This document shows positions 21,421 through 32,030 of a stretch of DNA of 64,000 nucleotides, piece after piece. Positions within the stretch are counted from its first letter, which is position 1, and each line of letters starts with the position of its first letter. The notes under the pieces were generated by a model, which saw only the letters and a list, made by a program, of their open reading frames with translations, was not told the origin of the DNA and searched no databases. Source of the DNA: Chaetoderma sp. LZ-2023a (Eukaryota; Mollusca; Caudofoveata; Chaetodermatida; Chaetodermatidae); contig CM067366.1 of NCBI GenBank assembly GCA_034401795.1, forward strand, positions 77,348,983 to 77,412,982, read 5' to 3'. Made by a program: the position numbers and the translations under genes.

Positions 21421-23250
21421 CTCAACATCCAAGGTGGAACTACAAAAAGGCAAATTGGAGTCTGTTTGGCATTCGTTCCAATGAGCTTACCCAAAATATA
21501 GCAGTAGAAGCGAGAAACATCAACAATGTGGTCAAGGAATTTAATTCAAGTATCCTCAAGGCTGCCACCGAAGCGATTCCTCGAGAGTTCAGGAAAAACT
21601 ACCGCCCATACTGGACAACAGAACTGCAAGTAGCACATGATAAACTAGACAAGGCCAGATAAGATGCAGAGGGTAATCCCTGTCATGAAAACCACTTCAA
21701 GCTACAACAAACTAAAGCCAGGTATCTAAAGACCAAGCTGGAGGCCAAAAGAAGAAGCTGGAGGGATAGGACGGCAGGGTTTAATTTACAGAGAGACACC
21801 ACAAAGCTATGGAGAATGACTAAAGCACTGAATGATGAGAGTGTCGGGGGAGAGACAATTACTCCTGAAGAAGGTGGACAAACACTGACAGGAAAAATGG
21901 CCGCAGATGCCTTTGCGAAGGCATAATCAAAAGAAAGCAACATTTCTATACCACAGATGCGTCAAAAAGAGGTTAGAAAAGAGCAAAAGGAAAGAACAGA
22001 CACGAACACTCACGATGCAATGAAAGTTGACATTAGTTTAGCAGAACTGAAGAAGGCTATCCACCAATTGAAGAAGAAGAAATCTCCTGGGCCAGATGAC
22101 ATTACGAATGAAATGATCCAACACCTTGGTAATGCATCTCTCCGCAAGTTGCTAGACATCTTTAATCTCAGTTGGACCAATGGAGAGGTTCCTCAGTGCT
22201 GGAAGGAACCCAGAATGACACCTATTCTGAAAAAGGGAAGAACAAGACGAAAGTGCTGAGCTACCATCCTATCAGTCTTACAAGCTGCATATGCAAGACC
22301 ATGGAGTGCATCATCAACCAGCGGTTGCAGTGGTACCTGGAGTCGGAGAACATTATAATTTCAGAACTTGCCGGCTTCAGAAGATACAGGAGCACAGAAG
22401 ATTAAACAACACATCTTGCACAGGTCATAGAGGACACTATTCAAGCCAAGAAGGTGATGCTAGCTGCCTTTATCGATCTGCAGAAGGCATTTGACAAGGC
22501 GTGGAAGGATGGCCTCCTCGTGAAGCTCCGGCGCACAGGCATCGGTGGCAAGATGTTCCGATGACCAACTCATACCTACACAATCACAGAGCTAGGGTTC
22601 TGGTGGATGGACAATCTGGACAGAATGTATTGCTGAGACAAGGGGTGCCACAAGGTGGAGTATTATCACCAACTCTTTTCATACTCTTCATTAATGACAT
22701 TGTAGCAGAGCTGCCCAATGGGATCCAAGCAGCCCTCTATGCAGATGACCTCGTACTCTGGTGCACTGGGGAGTACACAACGACTGCCATGTACAGAATG
22801 CAGCTCGGCTTGGACAGAATTACAGCTTGGGCCAATCACTTGTGTATTAGCATCAACAAAGAAAAATCATCAGCATGCTTTTCTCACTGTCCACCAAAAC
22901 CAAGGTTGGTGATCTGACACTGGGCGGTACTCCACTCGAGTACGAGGACCAGCAGACATACCTGGGAGTCACCTATGACAGAAGATTAACATGGAAGGAG
23001 CATATACAGAACGCAGAGGCAAAGCCCAGAAGAAAGCTAAACATCATGAGGAAGCTGGCAGGAATAAAGTGGGGTACCAATGAAAGGATCCTCAAGACCA
23101 TCTACCTAGGTGCTGTACGACCACACCTTGAGTATGGATCCAGCTCATGGATGACAGCAGCTAAATCTCATCAGCAGAACTTCGACAGATTACAAAACCA
23201 GGCACTGCGCATCATCACTGGTGGAATGAGATCAACACCAATAGAAAAAA
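21420..23250 (+). pseudogene. LINE reverse transcriptase domain
   Basis: A charged linker (about 21420-21950) is followed by KKKSPGPDDITNEMIQHLG, CWKEPRMTPILKKG, an FRRYRSTEDQT match, AAFIDLQKAFDKAWKDGLL (first catalytic Asp), QGVPQGGVLSPTLFILFIND, AALYADDLVLW (YADD catalytic pair) and YLGVTYDRRLTWKEHI, then the thumb PHLEYGSSSW and LQNQALRIITGG. All RT blocks are present but spread over several frames with stops, for example in the helix after KLRRTGIGGKMF. Confidence 0.85.
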
Positions 23251-23391
23251 TGGAAGGGAATGCAAAGCACTGATCCAAGCTGCAAAGTTCAAATCGTTCA
23301 ACAACCACACGATGAAGATCAGGCAAGCACAGCTGTCATCAGAAAGACTTAAAAGATCAAGTTTTGTGAAAGAGACAAAAGCACTTCAAAG

Positions 23392-23964
23392 TTGCCAGCA
23401 CAAATAGAAGACCCAAACCACACCCTTGATCCTCCACCATGGGAAAACAAACTAGAGAGCATAGCTATTTGCACCACAGTACCTCATCTCACAATCAAAG
23501 ATGAACACAGTGATGTGAGCAAGAAGGCCCTGACCCTAGCCATGCTGGAAGAAATGTACCCTCAGGAGACATGGATAAGGATCTACACAGATGGATCAGC
23601 CAAAGATGCAATTAAGAGCGGAGGTGCCGGACTGCACATACGGTATCCAAACGGACAACATGAGTCAGCTGCAATACCGACAGGCAAACACTGCACAGAC
23701 TACAGAGCTGAAGTCGAAGCACTGGTTCATGCAGCTAATACCATCAGCAGAATAGCAGACCCTATTGCACAGATTGTCTATTTATCTGATGCCCGCTCCG
23801 TCCTTGAGGCTATCACCAAAGGTAAGCTGCCACAACGTGAAGAAACACTACAAACCATCAAATGCTTTCGGATAGCATTGCAGTGGATCTCCTCACACTG
23901 TGGAGTCCAAGGAAATGAGGAAGCAGACAAGATAGCAAAGGTGGGTGCGGAAGAGAAGCTTTAA
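23392..23964 (+). pseudogene. LINE RNase H domain, 3'-truncated
   Basis: A continuous frame with WIRIYTDGSAKDAIKSGGAG, YRAEVEALVHAANTISR, VYLSDARSVLEAITKGKL and SSHCGVQGNEEADKIAK, that is, all four acidic positions of RNase H. Unlike copy 1 it is not interrupted by the SINE. It ends artificially in EEKL-stop where LINE homology breaks off, so the Cys-rich end is missing. Confidence 0.85.
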
Positions 23965-23975
23965 TTACTAATGCA

Positions 23976-24310
23976 TACATGGCCGAGGTGGTTAATGCGG
24001 GGGATCCTTGTTTTGTGTTTATTAGCAAACTTAAAATCACAGGTTCAAATCTCACTATTAGCATTTGTGGATAACTCGGTCATTTCTGGTCCGATTTTAA
24101 AATGGTAAACAGTTTTGAAATTATCGATTTATTCCGGTCCTAATCCCTGACAAGAACGACGAGAATGAAGTGATTCCTCGGTACAATGTAAGCATACACT
24201 CTCTCACAATACTGACACGTGGATCAGACGTGTGCGCATGCGTGCTATGCGTTCTTACGGACTTAGTCATACCTCTCTCATAGGGCCTTATACACGCACA
24301 CATACTATCC
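23976..24310 (+). mobile_element. tRNA-derived SINE (family B), copy 1
   Basis: The head resembles a type II (Ser/Leu) tRNA: A box tggccgaggtgg (23980-23991) and B box ggttcaaatct (24042-24052). The body, from ggataactcggtcatttctg, resembles 53834-54140, including the ccctgacaagaacgacgaga-like block and the end with cttatacacgcacaca. It follows the broken end of LINE copy 2 within about 20 bp and is itself followed by the Polinton. Confidence 0.65.
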
Positions 24311-24315
24311 TATCC

Positions 24316-24830
24316 AGGGGGCATGCATGCGCACCGCCCATTTAGAGACAGGCACCCACAGGGATATACACCCCAAGTACTGATCGCCAGCACCACACAT
24401 AATAGGGTCTGAACGCCCATTTAGAGACAGGCATCCACAGGGATATACATCACCAACAGGTACTGGTCGCCACACATAATAGGGTCTGAACACCCAGACA
24501 GGCATCCACAGGGTTATACACCACCCACCGTACTGATCGCCCCACATAATAGAGTCTGAACACCCATTTAGAGACAGGCATCCACAAGGATATACACCAC
24601 CCATAATAGGGTCTGAACGCCCAGACAGGCATCCATCCACAGGTACTGATCGCCACACATAATAGGGTCTGAACGCCTATTTAGAAACAGGCATCCACCG
24701 ACAGGTACTGATCGCCAGCACCACACATAATAGGTCTGAACGCCCAGACAGGCATCAACAGGTACTGATCGCCACACATAATAGTGTCTGACAGGCATCC
24801 ATAGGGATATACACCATGAGCACTGTTGCA
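24316..24830. repeat. Polinton left terminal array
   Basis: About seven or eight degenerate units of 45-85 bp. Each contains parts of agggtctgaacgcccattta, gagacaggcatccacaggga and tatacaccacc...ggtactgatcgccacaca. The right end of the element holds one such unit, inverted (39345-39416). The array therefore looks like tandem amplification of the terminal repeat. Confidence 0.8.
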
Positions 24831-25330
24831 CAGATTCACGCAATTCTGCCTTAGAGGATACTCTAAGGCGAAGAAAGCCGACCTGCTCCAGATGATCGAC
24901 CAGATCCGTGCCGAGGAGTGGCAAAAGCGACTCTCCCAAGTAATGAATACGGGAAGGTTTCGAGTGCTTACCGAGGATCCTTGGAATCCCAACAAGAAAG
25001 CGCAGTGGATATGTGAGTTTAGTAAGTTGGATAAGGAGGTGACAGCTAGCGTGCGAGCCAAGGCTGTAGAGAGGCGGATGGAAGCCCATTCACTGGAGTG
25101 CTTAACTCTCCAATGCAGGGGCCCCCGCACCCCATGCAGGCATCCACAGGGATATACACCATGAGTACTGCAATTCGGCCTAAGAGGATCATTGGCATCC
25201 CCACAGGATAGCACAGCGGATACGTGAGCATCGTCAGTTGGACGAGGAGGTGACTGCTAGCTTGCGAGTCAAGACTGTGGCAAGGCGGATGGAGGCCCAT
25301 CCACTGGAGCGCTTAACTCTCAAATGCAGC
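24818..25330 (+). pseudogene. Duplicated small Polinton gene, unknown
   Basis: Two related starts occur, at about 24818 and 25162. Each is preceded by catccacagggatatacacc-type sequence (one a or t differs) followed by ATGAG. The body encodes a helical, charged protein (KAKKADLLQMIDQIRAEEWQ), and later SKLDKEVTASVRAKAVERRM matches QLDEEVTASLRVKTVARRM in the second copy. The leader is the same sequence as the terminal array unit, so array and gene start share an origin. The family is not recognised. Decayed. Confidence 0.45.
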
Positions 25331-25497
25331 ATTGTTAAGCAATGCCGAGGTCTGAGCCCGTAGCCCGGAGCATGAGCTGAGAAGGCGAACACATTCTCGA
25401 CCAGCATCTCGGCGAAAGGAAGACAGAGGATAGAGGACGCCGGTCAGAACGCCTGACATTCTTCAGAGGTCTAGAATGAGACTTCACAGCCCAGATC

Positions 25498-28400
25498 ATG
25501 CAAAAGATCCAGCAGACTGTCCAGAATGCCTTCTACCTCCGCTACACCCATACCTATCGCATCCGTCACATCGAAGACGGTAGGGTGATGCTCTTCCACA
25601 AGAATGGTCCAGGGGGGTTGGGGGGAGGGGTGGATGAACACGATAGGAGCAGCTCTGGACTGTGTGGCAGCAAGAGAGCAATCCCGCCTCGACACAGACA
25701 ATATCGATCGACCCAACAGCAAGTGGGCTTTCGTTCGATCAATCAACGTTGAGGTCAGGGCTGTCATTGACCACCAACCTCTGCTTGGGACAGGCTCCCT
25801 CCCAGACTGGCTACAAAAGAAGAAGAGTATGACTGCCCTCGACACCTACAGGGACAACATGTGTCTCTGGAGATGTCTAGCAGTCCACCGAGGAGCGAGA
25901 GCTGATAGAAGTACAGCTCCTGCACGAGAGCTTGCCACACAGTTCTACGGCAAGACAGTACCAGATGTCCGCAAGACCTCACTGGATCAGCTGGACAAGG
26001 TAGAGTACTTCGCCAAGATCGGGATTCGCGTGTATGAACCAACCGAAGAGGGCACCTGGCACATCATCAGGCAAGCGGTTCACTACCGTGACACCATGAC
26101 CATCAGAGTGTGGGACCACTATGCCTTCTACATCAAGAAGATCTCCAAGCTGGCACATACACTAGTCTGCAGTCACTATCAGCAGAGGTTTTACACAGGC
26201 ATGCAATCTTCAATGCCACGCTGACCACTGTACAGGCGGCAAAGCAAAAATCGTGTGTCCTGGCGAGGAGGTTGAGGTGCCACAGTCTGCATATGAGAAA
26301 GCCTTCTATCCGCCCCAACTATCCAGTTCAGCGGCTACTCGTTGGATCGAGTATGAGTCGAGAAACAGAGGCGTACACATACACCATGTAGAGTGTGGGT
26401 ACGGCAGCGAGCGTTGGATCGAGGGCACTCCAGTAGATGGTTATGATCTGACCACCAACACCTTTTACCAGTTCCATAGCTGTCACTGGCATGGGTGTCC
26501 ACAACACCAGCGAGGTGAGGATGCCGAACAAAGATACCGCAAGACAGTCCTGAGAGAGGAGAAGCGGAGAGCCTCTGGATGCACCCTTGTGGTACAGTGG
26601 GAGTGCTGTATAAAACGCTGCCCAAGCGTCCATAAACGATTTCGGACTGTCCCATACCCACACTTCATAGTTTACGACTTCGAAGCACTCCTAGATGGTA
26701 TCACGACACATCCTATGGAGACTCTTACGATCGAGAGTACTCACATACCTATCTCTGTGTCAGTTGGCTGCTCCTTAGAGGGCGCCATGAGTGAGTCCAC
26801 TCACCTCTGCAATTCTGCCCCCAAAGAACTGATCAGAGAGTTAATGCTGGAGATCCAACGGCGAGCATCTTTAATCCTGTCAAGGGTTAGGGCGCAGTAC
26901 ATACCGAGAGACCTGGACAAGCCCCCAAAGCGACAGCAGCGACTGATCAATGAGTGGGGTGACCAAGTGCTTGTACTGGGGTTCAACTCTGGGCGGTATG
27001 ACCTGGACCTCATCAAGAAGTACTTTGTAGATGAGCTTCCGGACAGGACATGTACAGTGAAAGTCGCCAAGAAGGCTAGTCAGACCATGTTCATCATAAC
27101 ACCTGAGCTACGGTTTTTCGATGTGCTGAACTACTCAGCCCAGGAGTCTTGTACGAGGTATGGGTCAAACCTTACGGGTGTACACTGCAGAAGAGCTGGC
27201 TCCCATATGAATGGTTTGACACACATGAGAAGCTCAACTATCCAGGGATTCCTGACTACTCAGCATGGACATCTAAGCTCAAGGGTGGCTACCTCTTGAC
27301 GCGAACAGAGTGGGAACAGTGTAACCAGACATTCAGCGAGCATGGAATGCGGACATTCGTCAGTCCATTCATCGAAGCCCTAGAGCGGATGCAGGAGTTC
27401 TAGACAGAATGAGAAATGGACATCCTCAAAGACGCGGTGTATCTCCCAGGTGTGTCACTGCAGTACCTCCTACGTGGATCCGCTCAGCACATGCTGGATG
27501 TTAGCCTCTATTCACCAGACAAGGAAGCCTACGAGATGTTGAAGGGTGCTGTTGTTGGTGGTCCCAGCATCGTGTTCACCAGATACCAAGAGGCCGGTGT
27601 GACTCGAATCCACCAGAGTGAGCGTGTCTGCCAACATCTACTCGGCTACGACGCAAATGCTCTACACCTGTAAGGAGAAAGGACGCCATTGGTCCAGTGC
27701 CAGTGGATAAGCTAGCTTTAAGGAGGCTTTCATAGCAGACGGCTGGTATGGGTTTGCTGAGGTGGATATAGCGGTCCCCAAGACTCTGTGGGCAAAGTTC
27801 GAAGAAATGCCTCCTCTCTAGAGGTAGAGGCAATCTCCTCTGAGATGCTGACATATCTAGGGCGAATAGCGAGGAAGCGGTCCACCACCCAGAAGCTGGT
27901 TGGTGCCCTATCTGGCAAGAAGCGGCTGCTGTTTGCCTCGACCCTCAAGTGGTATATAACCCATGGCCTGGAAATCACTGCTGTATACCGCACCACAGCC
28001 TATGAGGCTAAGCGCCCATTCGAGTGGTTTGTGGAGGCCTGCCACTTGGGAGATGTAGATAAGAGCAAATCGCTCATGGCAGATCTCTTCAAACTCCTTG
28101 ACAACAGTGCCTACGGGAAGCTCATCGAGACCTAGACCATCATAGCAACACCAGCTTCATGAAGGATGAACGTGTGGTAGACAAGGCCCTGCATAGTGCA
28201 CGGTTCGAAGATCTCGAGGAGATTGGGGAGTCATACGAGCTCCAGAGTCACAAGCCGAGAATCACAATTCGAGGGCCCTTCCAGATGGGGATAGTCATTT
28301 ATGAGCTCGCGAAGCTGCTAATGCTGGAGTTCTACTATGACTTCCTCGATCGCTACATAGCTCATGACAGCCTTGAGTACCTGCAGATGGATACTGACTC

Positions 28401-28828
28401 CGCGTATATCGCTATAGCACGCTCAAACCTCGAAGACATCATTCGCCCTGAGATGCGAGCAGAGTACCAGGCCCATAAGCGGGAATGGCTAGCTTGGGAC
28501 AAATGGTCTGGATGGACTCCGGGACTGTTCAAGCTCGAGTTCCAAGGCTCTCATGGCATTGCTCTCTGCTCCAAATGCTACTACGTGTAGAGCGCAGCCG
28601 CAAGTAAGTGCTCGGCTAAGGGAATATCAAAGCAGCAGAATGAGGTCTCTTGGCCGAGGTTCTACAGTGCCCTACATGGTGGGGTGGACAGAGCTAAAAA
28701 CCGAGGCCTACGCATGCGCAACCAGGGTATGGTGACATATACGCAGGAAAAACTTGGACTCTCCGCTTACTATGATAAGTGGCATGTGCTGCCAGATGGG
28801 GTCCATACCGAGCCCATCGAGTATCATG
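25498..28828 (+). pseudogene. Polinton protein-primed DNA polymerase B (fossil)
   Basis: This gene replicates the element with a protein primer. The N-terminal part holds TYRDNMCLWRCLAVHRGAR (the OTU-like/Polinton N-domain block) and then VDGYDLTTNTFYQFHSCHWH, a nuclease-like Cys/His block frequent in Polinton polymerases. The exonuclease follows with FIVYDFEALLD (Exo I) and LGFNSGRYDLDLIKKYF (Exo II). The polymerase motifs are YDANALHL (A), LLDNSAYGKLIE (B) and YLQMDTDSAYIAI (C, with the two Asp). The last part, near 28600-28820, fits the thumb. The start was chosen at MQKIQQTVQNAFYLRYTHTY. It meets the integrase gene tail to tail. Broken, with several interruptions. Confidence 0.85.
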
Positions 28829-29830
28829 TTAGTACCATAGGGGTGGTAGCTGTGTGTGTTCAGGGACTAGCTGAAGCTCTTCTATGACAAATGGTCGCCT
28901 AGTCATTCCATGCTGGCGTGCCAGGTAGTACAGTGTAGGCCGGCCCTCCGCCTCCACATACCTGTCAATCCTGTGAACATCTATCGACCAGTTAGGATCT
29001 GTTGCACGCCATCGACCACCTTCCAGCTCACCAGGCTCATACATGTACCGAACCAGAGCATCCTCTCCCTTGTTCATTCCTCTAGAGCTGTGACCAGCAG
29101 AGTGTCTAATAGCCTCTACCGGCTTCTTCCCGATTAGCCTAGCAACCTCGACATTAGATCTCTCCATCACAGCAGGCAGCCCTCTCACCCATTCTCTAGA
29201 ACGTTCACTCGGCGCGGCCATTTCCTGGGCGTATTGGTGTGGGAACAGTCTCTCTGTCAGTGTCCGATTCCACTGCTCAACGAGAGCCTGGGCACGGTGA
29301 TGCCCTACCTCGCCTCACTTAACTGCCACACTGTGTTTCCGAATGAGGGCTGCAGTCTCCCCTCTGGACTCCTTACCCTCAACCACCTGCAACAATTCTG
29401 GCCACTGGAGGGGATTTTCCGACGCCTCGTAGACACCCTGGAATGCCTGGACCACCTGGCCAGCTGACTTGTCTGTGAGCGGTACTGCCACCTTGTACCT
29501 GCTGGCTACATCGACGATGTTGAGGGCATACTTGTAGGTCTTACGTCCAACCAAGTCGTGTGGAAGGAATAGAACATCTGCCTGGGGAACTCTGTTCAGG
29601 ACAGTTTCCTAGAAATGGGCGTGCCTGATGTGCCGTGGACGAGGGCTGTATATCTGCCACATCGCCTGGGGGCGGAGCGACTGGCTAACTGTCTCCAATG
29701 TAAAGTTGTGGCCCTTGCAACATGCAGCCTCGAGTAGTTATGGGGGCTCACGGTAATATCCCCCAGGCTGATAGTAGAGTTCCTTAAGAAAGACGGTTGA
29801 TAAACTCCTGGATTTTATCACTGATGTCCA
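28829..29830 (-). pseudogene. Polinton integrase (fossil)
   Basis: A retroviral-type DDE integrase that inserts the Polinton. The core is seen near 29300-29560 (YKYALNIVDVASRYKVAVPL with the first Asp; GQVVQAFQGVYE) and the following helix near 29200-29270 (ALVEQWNRTLTERLF-type match). The C-terminus (RWRATDPNWSIDVHRIDRYV, then PTLYYLARQHG) resembles the chromodomain-like tail reported in Polinton integrases. It converges on the polymerase gene with essentially no gap. The 5' limit is approximate. Confidence 0.8.
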
Positions 29831-30031
29831 CTCCCATCCTGTCACACACGGCCTAGCTGAACTCTAAACAGAAGAACAGATGGCCGTCATTCATTCAACC
29901 ATCACTGAAGACCTCCTCAAACACCTCCATACACTGGCGTCTAATCTCTGCTGGATCCTCACTGAACAGTAGTTTATCGACCAACCCTCAGAAGTTAACA
30001 GACGTGATCAGGTCATACAGAGATGCCATCC

Positions 30032-30464
30032 TTATATAGTATGGCTCAAATGTTCGACGGCCCAAGTGGCCGTGAGCACTATGGCAACGTAGGGTAGCCA
30101 AGGGCCTGCGACTCCAAAGAACGTACCTACTCCTGAGGCGATGGCTGGTATGGCTTCAGAAATCTTCTCCACCCCATGGAGAGCATTGTTGGCGATCTTG
30201 CGGACCATCTCGCCAGCCTTCGTTGTGAACAGAGCGATCAGAGCCCCAACTGCTGCCAGCGGACTGATAGAACCTTTTATGTAAGTGCGATAGATTCCTT
30301 TCGCTCTGTGTACTAGCTTGCGGGATTCAGGCTCTGCATCATCATACTCACCCATGGTCTCCGCTACATCGTGGTCGTTTGCATCATAATCATCCTCCTC
30401 ATCATAGTCCTCCTCAGTCCTCATCATCTATATCCTCGACTGCATCAGCCTCTGTTTCATACAT
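30032..30464 (-). pseudogene. Polinton acidic/membrane protein, unknown
   Basis: An acidic N-terminal segment (DYDEEDDYDANDHDVAETMG) is followed by ISPLAAVGALIALFTTKAGE and a Gly/Ala-rich hydrophobic stretch IPAIASGVGTFFGVAGPWLP, then VAIVLTATWAVEHL. This suggests a membrane-active or virion-internal protein. The overall layout (acidic head, amphipathic middle, hydrophobic end) recurs in the gene group at 36191-37460. A TTTAAAC box lies about 40 bp upstream. Confidence 0.5.
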
Positions 30465-30523
30465 TGCTCTCGGGATCCGTCACTGGGGCAGTTATATAGT
30501 AGCTTTAAACTGTAGTCTATAGC
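30465..30523. promoter_or_regulatory. Divergent Polinton promoter with TTTAAAC box
   Basis: A short gap between a minus-strand start (complement of cat, 30462-30464) and a plus-strand ATG (30524). It contains tatatagtagctttaaactg, with tttaaac at 30504-30510. Confidence 0.45.
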
Positions 30524-30780
30524 ATGGCCTCCGCAATCTTGAATGCGGGCGTGTTTGCTGTAGCGAACTGAGGACAAGAAGGTGGCCGAGGTCGAGTGTG
30601 AGCATCATATCCAGGCGATCGGAGAAGCTGTCTAAGGAGAAGTTTGAGTCCAGCAAAGCACTCGAGCATATGCGACAGAGGGAGGCACGCTGACGACAAC
30701 TCTGAGTTCAGTCCAACCATAGCCTCAAAGAGGCAGATGAGAGTCTCGATGAGTACTACGAGGCTGTAAAGGTATGAGCA
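30524..30780 (+). pseudogene. Small helical Polinton ORF, unknown
   Basis: Short plus-strand coding-like stretches starting MASAILNAGVFAVA, and later a charged helical part (SKEKFESSKALEHMRQREAR; SLKEADESLDEYYEAVKV). It resembles in character the plus-strand gene at 34375-34768 (DSELNKALRYYKQEK). Decayed; the family is unknown. Confidence 0.35.
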
Positions 30781-30811
30781 GCCGGATTCACATGTGTGTT
30801 CTCGAGGAGGA

Positions 30812-31256
30812 TTAAGTGTGGAACTGCCACAGGCTTCTCGACACCTGCCTGTAGTTCGAATCCTGTGAACCCCTCATGGCAGCCCACAGTGTTGTACCCC
30901 TTTCCCTTCGCATAGAAGGTTGGCCCCGAGCCAGCGGACTTAGGACTCGGTACTCATCGTTCAGATAGGTGGTGTCCACGGTGCTGTTGCTCTGCACGAT
31001 CTTCCGCCTGTTCAGAACCTGCAGGAGCTCTACCATCTGTTCTATTGTGCTCTGAAGCTTGAACTCGAGTGCCATGCTCTTGATCTCGTGGATCTGTGCC
31101 GAAATTTCAAAGTCAATGTACTTCCCATCAGCGGACAATGGGTCCTCATCGTGTATACTGGGTCGAATGACCATCAGGCAGTCCTTCCGAGGATCAGTGC
31201 GGTGCGATGTCATGGGTTCAATGGCCCTATCTGGATGTTGGACATACTGCAGCATG
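30812..31256 (-). pseudogene. Polinton gene of unknown function (MLQYVQHPD...)
   Basis: The start was chosen at MLQYVQHPDRAIEPM because a ttaaac box sits directly before it. The product begins with a short ordered region (DCLMVIRPSIHDEDPL, FEISAQIHEIKSMALEF) and continues with a helix (TIEQMVELLQVLNRRKIV). The gene is divergent to that at 31295 with a 38-bp gap. No family was recognised; a structural or virion role is possible by context only. Confidence 0.45.
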
Positions 31257-31294
31257 TTTAAGGTATGGGTATATAGAGGGGTTAAACGGCTGCC
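31257..31294. promoter_or_regulatory. 38-bp divergent Polinton promoter with two TTAAAC boxes
   Basis: Between the start codons at 31256 (minus) and 31295 (plus) lie gtttaagg and ggttaaacgg in opposite orientations, with tatatag in the middle. Each gene thus has its own box within about 15 bp. Confidence 0.5.
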
Positions 31295-32023
31295 ATGTTT
31301 GGTAAAGTTCTCCAGCAGATTGACTATATGCAGCCGGACAAGTCGTCGCAACAGTCAGCACGACAGTCAGCACGACAGCCACGGCTTTTACTGTCCCACT
31401 GTGACGGTGTCCGAGGACTGCTTCATGACATCAACATTATCCACGAGCGAGCCAAGGTCACACCTCCGTCTGATGCGGAGATACTGGCCGACATAGAGGA
31501 AGGAGCGCCAGCTCTGTGTACAAAAGAACTCCTGACTCGGATACTCTACCAGAAGTTTGTCAGCACCCAGGGCAGGACACTCGACCTACCTTCTGTGGCC
31601 CAAACCAACAGTCCTGTTATTCTAGCTCTCCAAAGGGTGAGGCATGACCCGAAAGATCTACTAATGGTATTTAGCCCCAATAGCCAGGAAGAGCGAGATA
31701 TGCTGGATAGCCTCCAGTCTGGAGCAAATAACTACTTCAGGGAGGAAGTCAGTGCTGCTGTAGCAGAGAGCCATGACACCGGCCATGCAGAAGGTACTCA
31801 GGCGGCGTTCACTGTTGGCCGCAAGGAGGCTGTTGAGCACATCTTCAATGAAAGATGTCACATGAGATTGGCCAGTAATCTATCAGCATTTCTGAAATTC
31901 TCAGATAACTACCAGGACTACCTCATCAAATCCACTCGCAAATCAGATGCTCGTCGCGCATGGACAAAGTGGATCCCCCATGAGAAGTCCCATAAGAAGA
32001 GAGCCCTAGACACGGACCAGTGA
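31295..32023 (+). pseudogene. Polinton gene of unknown function, 242-residue frame
   Basis: The longest uninterrupted accessory frame of the element. The N-terminus is basic and Gln/Ser-rich. The middle is helical (LHDINIIHERAKVTPPSDAE, ILADIEEGAPALCTKELLTR), and the C-terminus is very basic (WIPHEKSHKKRALD), which hints at nucleic-acid contact. It ends 8 bp before the tail end of the convergent ATPase gene. No recognised family. Confidence 0.5.
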
Positions 32024-32030
32024 GTAGCGT

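Larger units (their letters stand above)
20716..23960 (+). mobile_element. I-superfamily LINE, copy 2 (endonuclease-RT-RNase H)
   Basis: This is a longer copy of the LINE at 214-1718, with AP-endonuclease, reverse transcriptase and RNase H in order on the plus strand. The coding sequence is broken by frame changes and stops, and an internal deletion of about 20 bp relative to copy 1 lies near 23390. Another change near 23260 removes the PPLSKGRERK-type segment seen in copy 1. It loses similarity to copy 1 after gaagaga at about 23956, before the C-terminal Cys region and GAA tail, and a tRNA-derived sequence follows within about 20 bp. It lies inside the symporter intron in the same orientation as the gene. 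Confidence 0.85.

Noticed and set aside
23976-24064. Functional tRNA-Ser or tRNA-Leu gene
   Set aside because: The A and B boxes are good, but the acceptor and anticodon stems do not form cleanly and SINE body sequence follows directly.
24316-24830. CRISPR-like array
   Set aside because: Units are degenerate, lack unique spacers of constant length, and match the inverted Polinton end; the DNA is animal.
24305-25214. Overlapping minus-strand frames rich in DACLGVQTLL/CGCLS units
   Set aside because: They are translations of the Polinton terminal array and the opposite strand of the small duplicated gene.
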